The position numbers and the translations under genes are program-made. Below are positions 62,304 to 64,000 of a stretch of 64,000 nt of DNA, in pieces. Numbering within the stretch: the stretch's first letter is position 1; the number at the start of each line of letters is the position of its first letter. The notes under the pieces were generated by a model. The model ran no database searches. It was not told the origin of the DNA and saw nothing but the letters and a program-made list of their open reading frames with translations. This DNA is from Promethearchaeota archaeon (GTDB taxonomy: Archaea; Asgardarchaeota; Lokiarchaeia; Sigyniarchaeales; SOKP01): the NCBI GenBank assembly GCA_016839555.1, contig JAEOUA010000006.1:375982-439981 (forward strand), given 5' to 3'.

Positions 62304-63017
62304 TTATTTAATCTCTTCAAACCCATATTTAGTTATATCAAGTTCGAATTCTAATGGTATTTTTTGATTAGATTGAATTAATACTAATTTCCTCCTATTT
62401 AAAATCTCGGTTCGTTCAATTTTAAGCGAATAAGAAATCCAATAGTCCATAACAGCACCTCCGCTGGAAACATCTTCAACTACTCCATCCTTGGTATCTT
62501 TACTGCTTTCATTGATAAGCAATATTTCTACATCATATTTCTTATTTAAATACTTTAAATTTGCTAAAATTTGATGCAATTGATAATTTAGCTTAACATT
62601 TTGCTCTTTTTTTGTTGGATTTAAGTTTAATTTATATAAATCTGTAAGAGAGTCAATAATAATTAAATTAATAGATTTATTTTCAATTTTTTTACCCTCC
62701 AATAATAAGAATTCAAAATTAAAGCTCGCTTTAAATAACTCATTAAAGTTAATAATATTTATTAATTTTAGATTTTCCATTACTTTTGGAGACAAAGAAT
62801 GGATTTTTGGTTCAGAAATAGTTTTAACTTTTTCTATAGGTAATTCTGGTTTAGTATAAATATATAAGATGCTGTAGTGAGGAGTTAACGAATTAAGTGC
62901 GGTCTGAATCGCGAAGGTGGTTTTTCCCACACCAAAATCTCCAAAACAACTGAGCAATCCTTTAATTATGGAAACATTTTTAAAAACTTTGTTTAGCTTT
63001 GATGCGGGGAAAATCAT
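62304..63017 (-). CDS. RadB/KaiC-like ATPase
   Basis: The 237-residue single-domain ATPase has a P-loop CFGDFGVGKTTFAIQ (G26-T34) and Walker B LIIIDSLTDLY. The C-terminal end (SGGAVMDYWISYSLKIE) resembles RadB/KaiC-family proteins. It lies divergent from a RuvC-like gene 50 bases away, sharing the promoter region, so a DNA-repair or recombination pair is possible. Confidence 0.7.
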   Translation of the reverse strand: MIFPASKLNKVFKNVSIIKGLLSCFGDFGVGKTTFAIQTALNSLTPHYSILYIYTKPELPIEKVKTISEPKIHSLSPKVMENLKLINIINFNELFKASFNFEFLLLEGKKIENKSINLIIIDSLTDLYKLNLNPTKKEQNVKLNYQLHQILANLKYLNKKYDVEILLINESSKDTKDGVVEDVSSGGAVMDYWISYSLKIERTEILNRRKLVLIQSNQKIPLEFELDITKYGFEEIK

Positions 63018-63067
63018 TATTCTAGTTTAAAAATTTTTAATTTTATGATTAATTTAATTATTATGAA

Positions 63068-63946
63068 TTGAGTAATAAAACTAAAACTAAAGTCTTTGTC
63101 ATTAGTAATGATTATAAATATTTCTACAAATTAAATCGGGCCCTTAAACGTTTAAGAATCCTATTTAAAATTGTTAATTTTAATGATAGATTACCCAATA
63201 CTCCCGCTCTTTTGCTCACCACAGAAAATGAGCTAGAAAAATTAAAATCCAAGAATAAAAATCACGTAATTCTGCCTTATGATAGAAAAGAGGATTTTGA
63301 AAAATATGTTTTTGATATTTTAAAGATTCATAATTGTGGACCAGATTTGCATTCTGAATTATTATTTTCAATTGATCCGGGTGATACTATCGGCTTAGCT
63401 GTGTTCTTAGATGGAACTTTTTTCTACTCTCACACGTTTTATAGTAAAAAAACTCTAATAGTGAATATTAAAAAGTGTGTTGAAAAAATAGAAGAAGGAG
63501 AAGATCAGAAAAACGGAATAAAAATAATATTTAAAGTGGGAAGAGGGGTATTTCCATTAACTTTGGATCTTATAGAGACTATTTATGAAATGTTTTGCAA
63601 AAAAAATGAGCTTGCGATATATATGGTAAATGAATCAAAATCTTCTAAAATAAAGTTCCATAAATATTTTAATAACCTTTCAAAACACGAATTATCAGCT
63701 TTAATTCTTGCGCTTAGAAAAGGTATAAAAGCTGACCAAAATAATTATGTTAAATTTTTTGAGCTTAAAAAGGGAAATAAAGAAATAAAAGAAAAATTAG
63801 AAAAAGAATTAATGGATATCTCCTTTTTAACTAAGGAGCGTGAGTTACTTAAGAAATTAATTTCTGATTTAATAAATTGTAGGATATGTATTGATGAAGC
63901 TTTTAAAATAATAGAGCAGAAAAAAGCTATTTCTACGTTTACTTAA
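63068..63946 (+). CDS. RuvC-like/RNase H-fold protein
   Basis: The 292-residue protein begins with TTG. It has an SIDPGDTIGLAVF motif (about residues 94-106), the RuvC/RNase H-fold first acidic strand. A central FKVGRGVFPLTLDL segment precedes the second part and an ELSALILALRKGI helix. The C-terminal third (about 225-292) is a charged helical region. Nuclease activity would need the downstream acidic residues, which I could not assign. It is divergent from the RadB/KaiC-like gene. Confidence 0.6.
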   Translation: MSNKTKTKVFVISNDYKYFYKLNRALKRLRILFKIVNFNDRLPNTPALLLTTENELEKLKSKNKNHVILPYDRKEDFEKYVFDILKIHNCGPDLHSELLFSIDPGDTIGLAVFLDGTFFYSHTFYSKKTLIVNIKKCVEKIEEGEDQKNGIKIIFKVGRGVFPLTLDLIETIYEMFCKKNELAIYMVNESKSSKIKFHKYFNNLSKHELSALILALRKGIKADQNNYVKFFELKKGNKEIKEKLEKELMDISFLTKERELLKKLISDLINCRICIDEAFKIIEQKKAISTFT

Positions 63947-64000
63947 AAATTCTTAGTTCATATTTTTTAAGTTAATAAATATAAATTATAGATTTATAAA

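Noticed and set aside
1..64000. CRISPR arrays, insertion sequences and long direct repeats
   Set aside because: No evenly spaced repeats, transposase motifs or long duplicated segments were noticed apart from the Nudix and coiled-coil gene pairs.

Overview
The window is AT-rich archaeal DNA, most likely from an Asgard archaeon close to Lokiarchaeia. Ribosomal proteins are archaeal/eukaryotic in type (L14e, L34e, L19e, L32e, S4e, P-stalk proteins P0 and P1). Information-processing genes are archaeal (Rpp29, Trm1, TFE-beta/RPC34-like factor, MptE). Several families are typical of Asgard genomes: a Roadblock/LC7 protein, a zinc-ribbon Yip1 protein, an OST3/OST6/OSTC-like membrane protein, an EMC3/DUF106 protein and a RING-like zinc protein. 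A selenocysteine system of archaeal/eukaryotic type is also present. The lineage call is inference; no rRNA gene lies in the window.

Layout. 1-8.4 kb is metabolic: GH57, a thiolase-like protein, AroD, adenylate kinase, a B12-type radical SAM enzyme, thiazole synthase Thi4 and archaemetzincin. 8.5-13.9 kb holds L11-L1-P0-P1, SecY and the DUF106 insertase. 14-17.3 kb has an MFS transporter, an intron-containing tRNA-Ser(GGA) and the L34e-Cmk-L14e operon. 17.7-23.2 kb has Yip1, RtcA, a Nudix-NMNAT fusion, a SAM-hydrolysing enzyme and two coiled-coil proteins. 23.4-26.4 kb holds a tRNA-Ile(UAU) with three apparent introns, SepSecS and a tRNA-Sec(UCA) with an apparent intron in its D stem. 26.6-36 kb has a ThDP enzyme, twin Nudix hydrolases, SelB, Roadblock and a DUF4430/secreted/ECF-S group. 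36.1-46.1 kb is the S10/spc ribosomal superoperon, S19 through L15, on the minus strand. 46-64 kb is mixed: ribokinase, ferredoxin, PepD, OST3-like, NAD kinase, GcvH, MptE, RecA-like ATPases, TFE-beta, RlmE, Trm1, class I FBPase and an RCK protein.

How the genes work together. SepSecS, tRNA-Sec and SelB supply the last conversion and delivery steps of selenocysteine incorporation. PSTK and selenophosphate synthetase were not seen, nor was a convincing selenoprotein. SecY, the DUF106 protein and the OST3-like protein point to membrane protein insertion and glycosylation. MptE and Thi4 are cofactor biosynthesis genes, and the DUF4430/ECF-S group may take up a cofactor such as a corrinoid.

The points most worth a second look are the tRNA-Sec D-stem intron, the three-intron tRNA-Ile(UAU), and an in-frame UAA in the P0 stalk gene that cuts off an intact GTPase-recruiting tail. 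The eukaryote-like membrane proteins and a possible structured RNA after the DUF106 gene come next.
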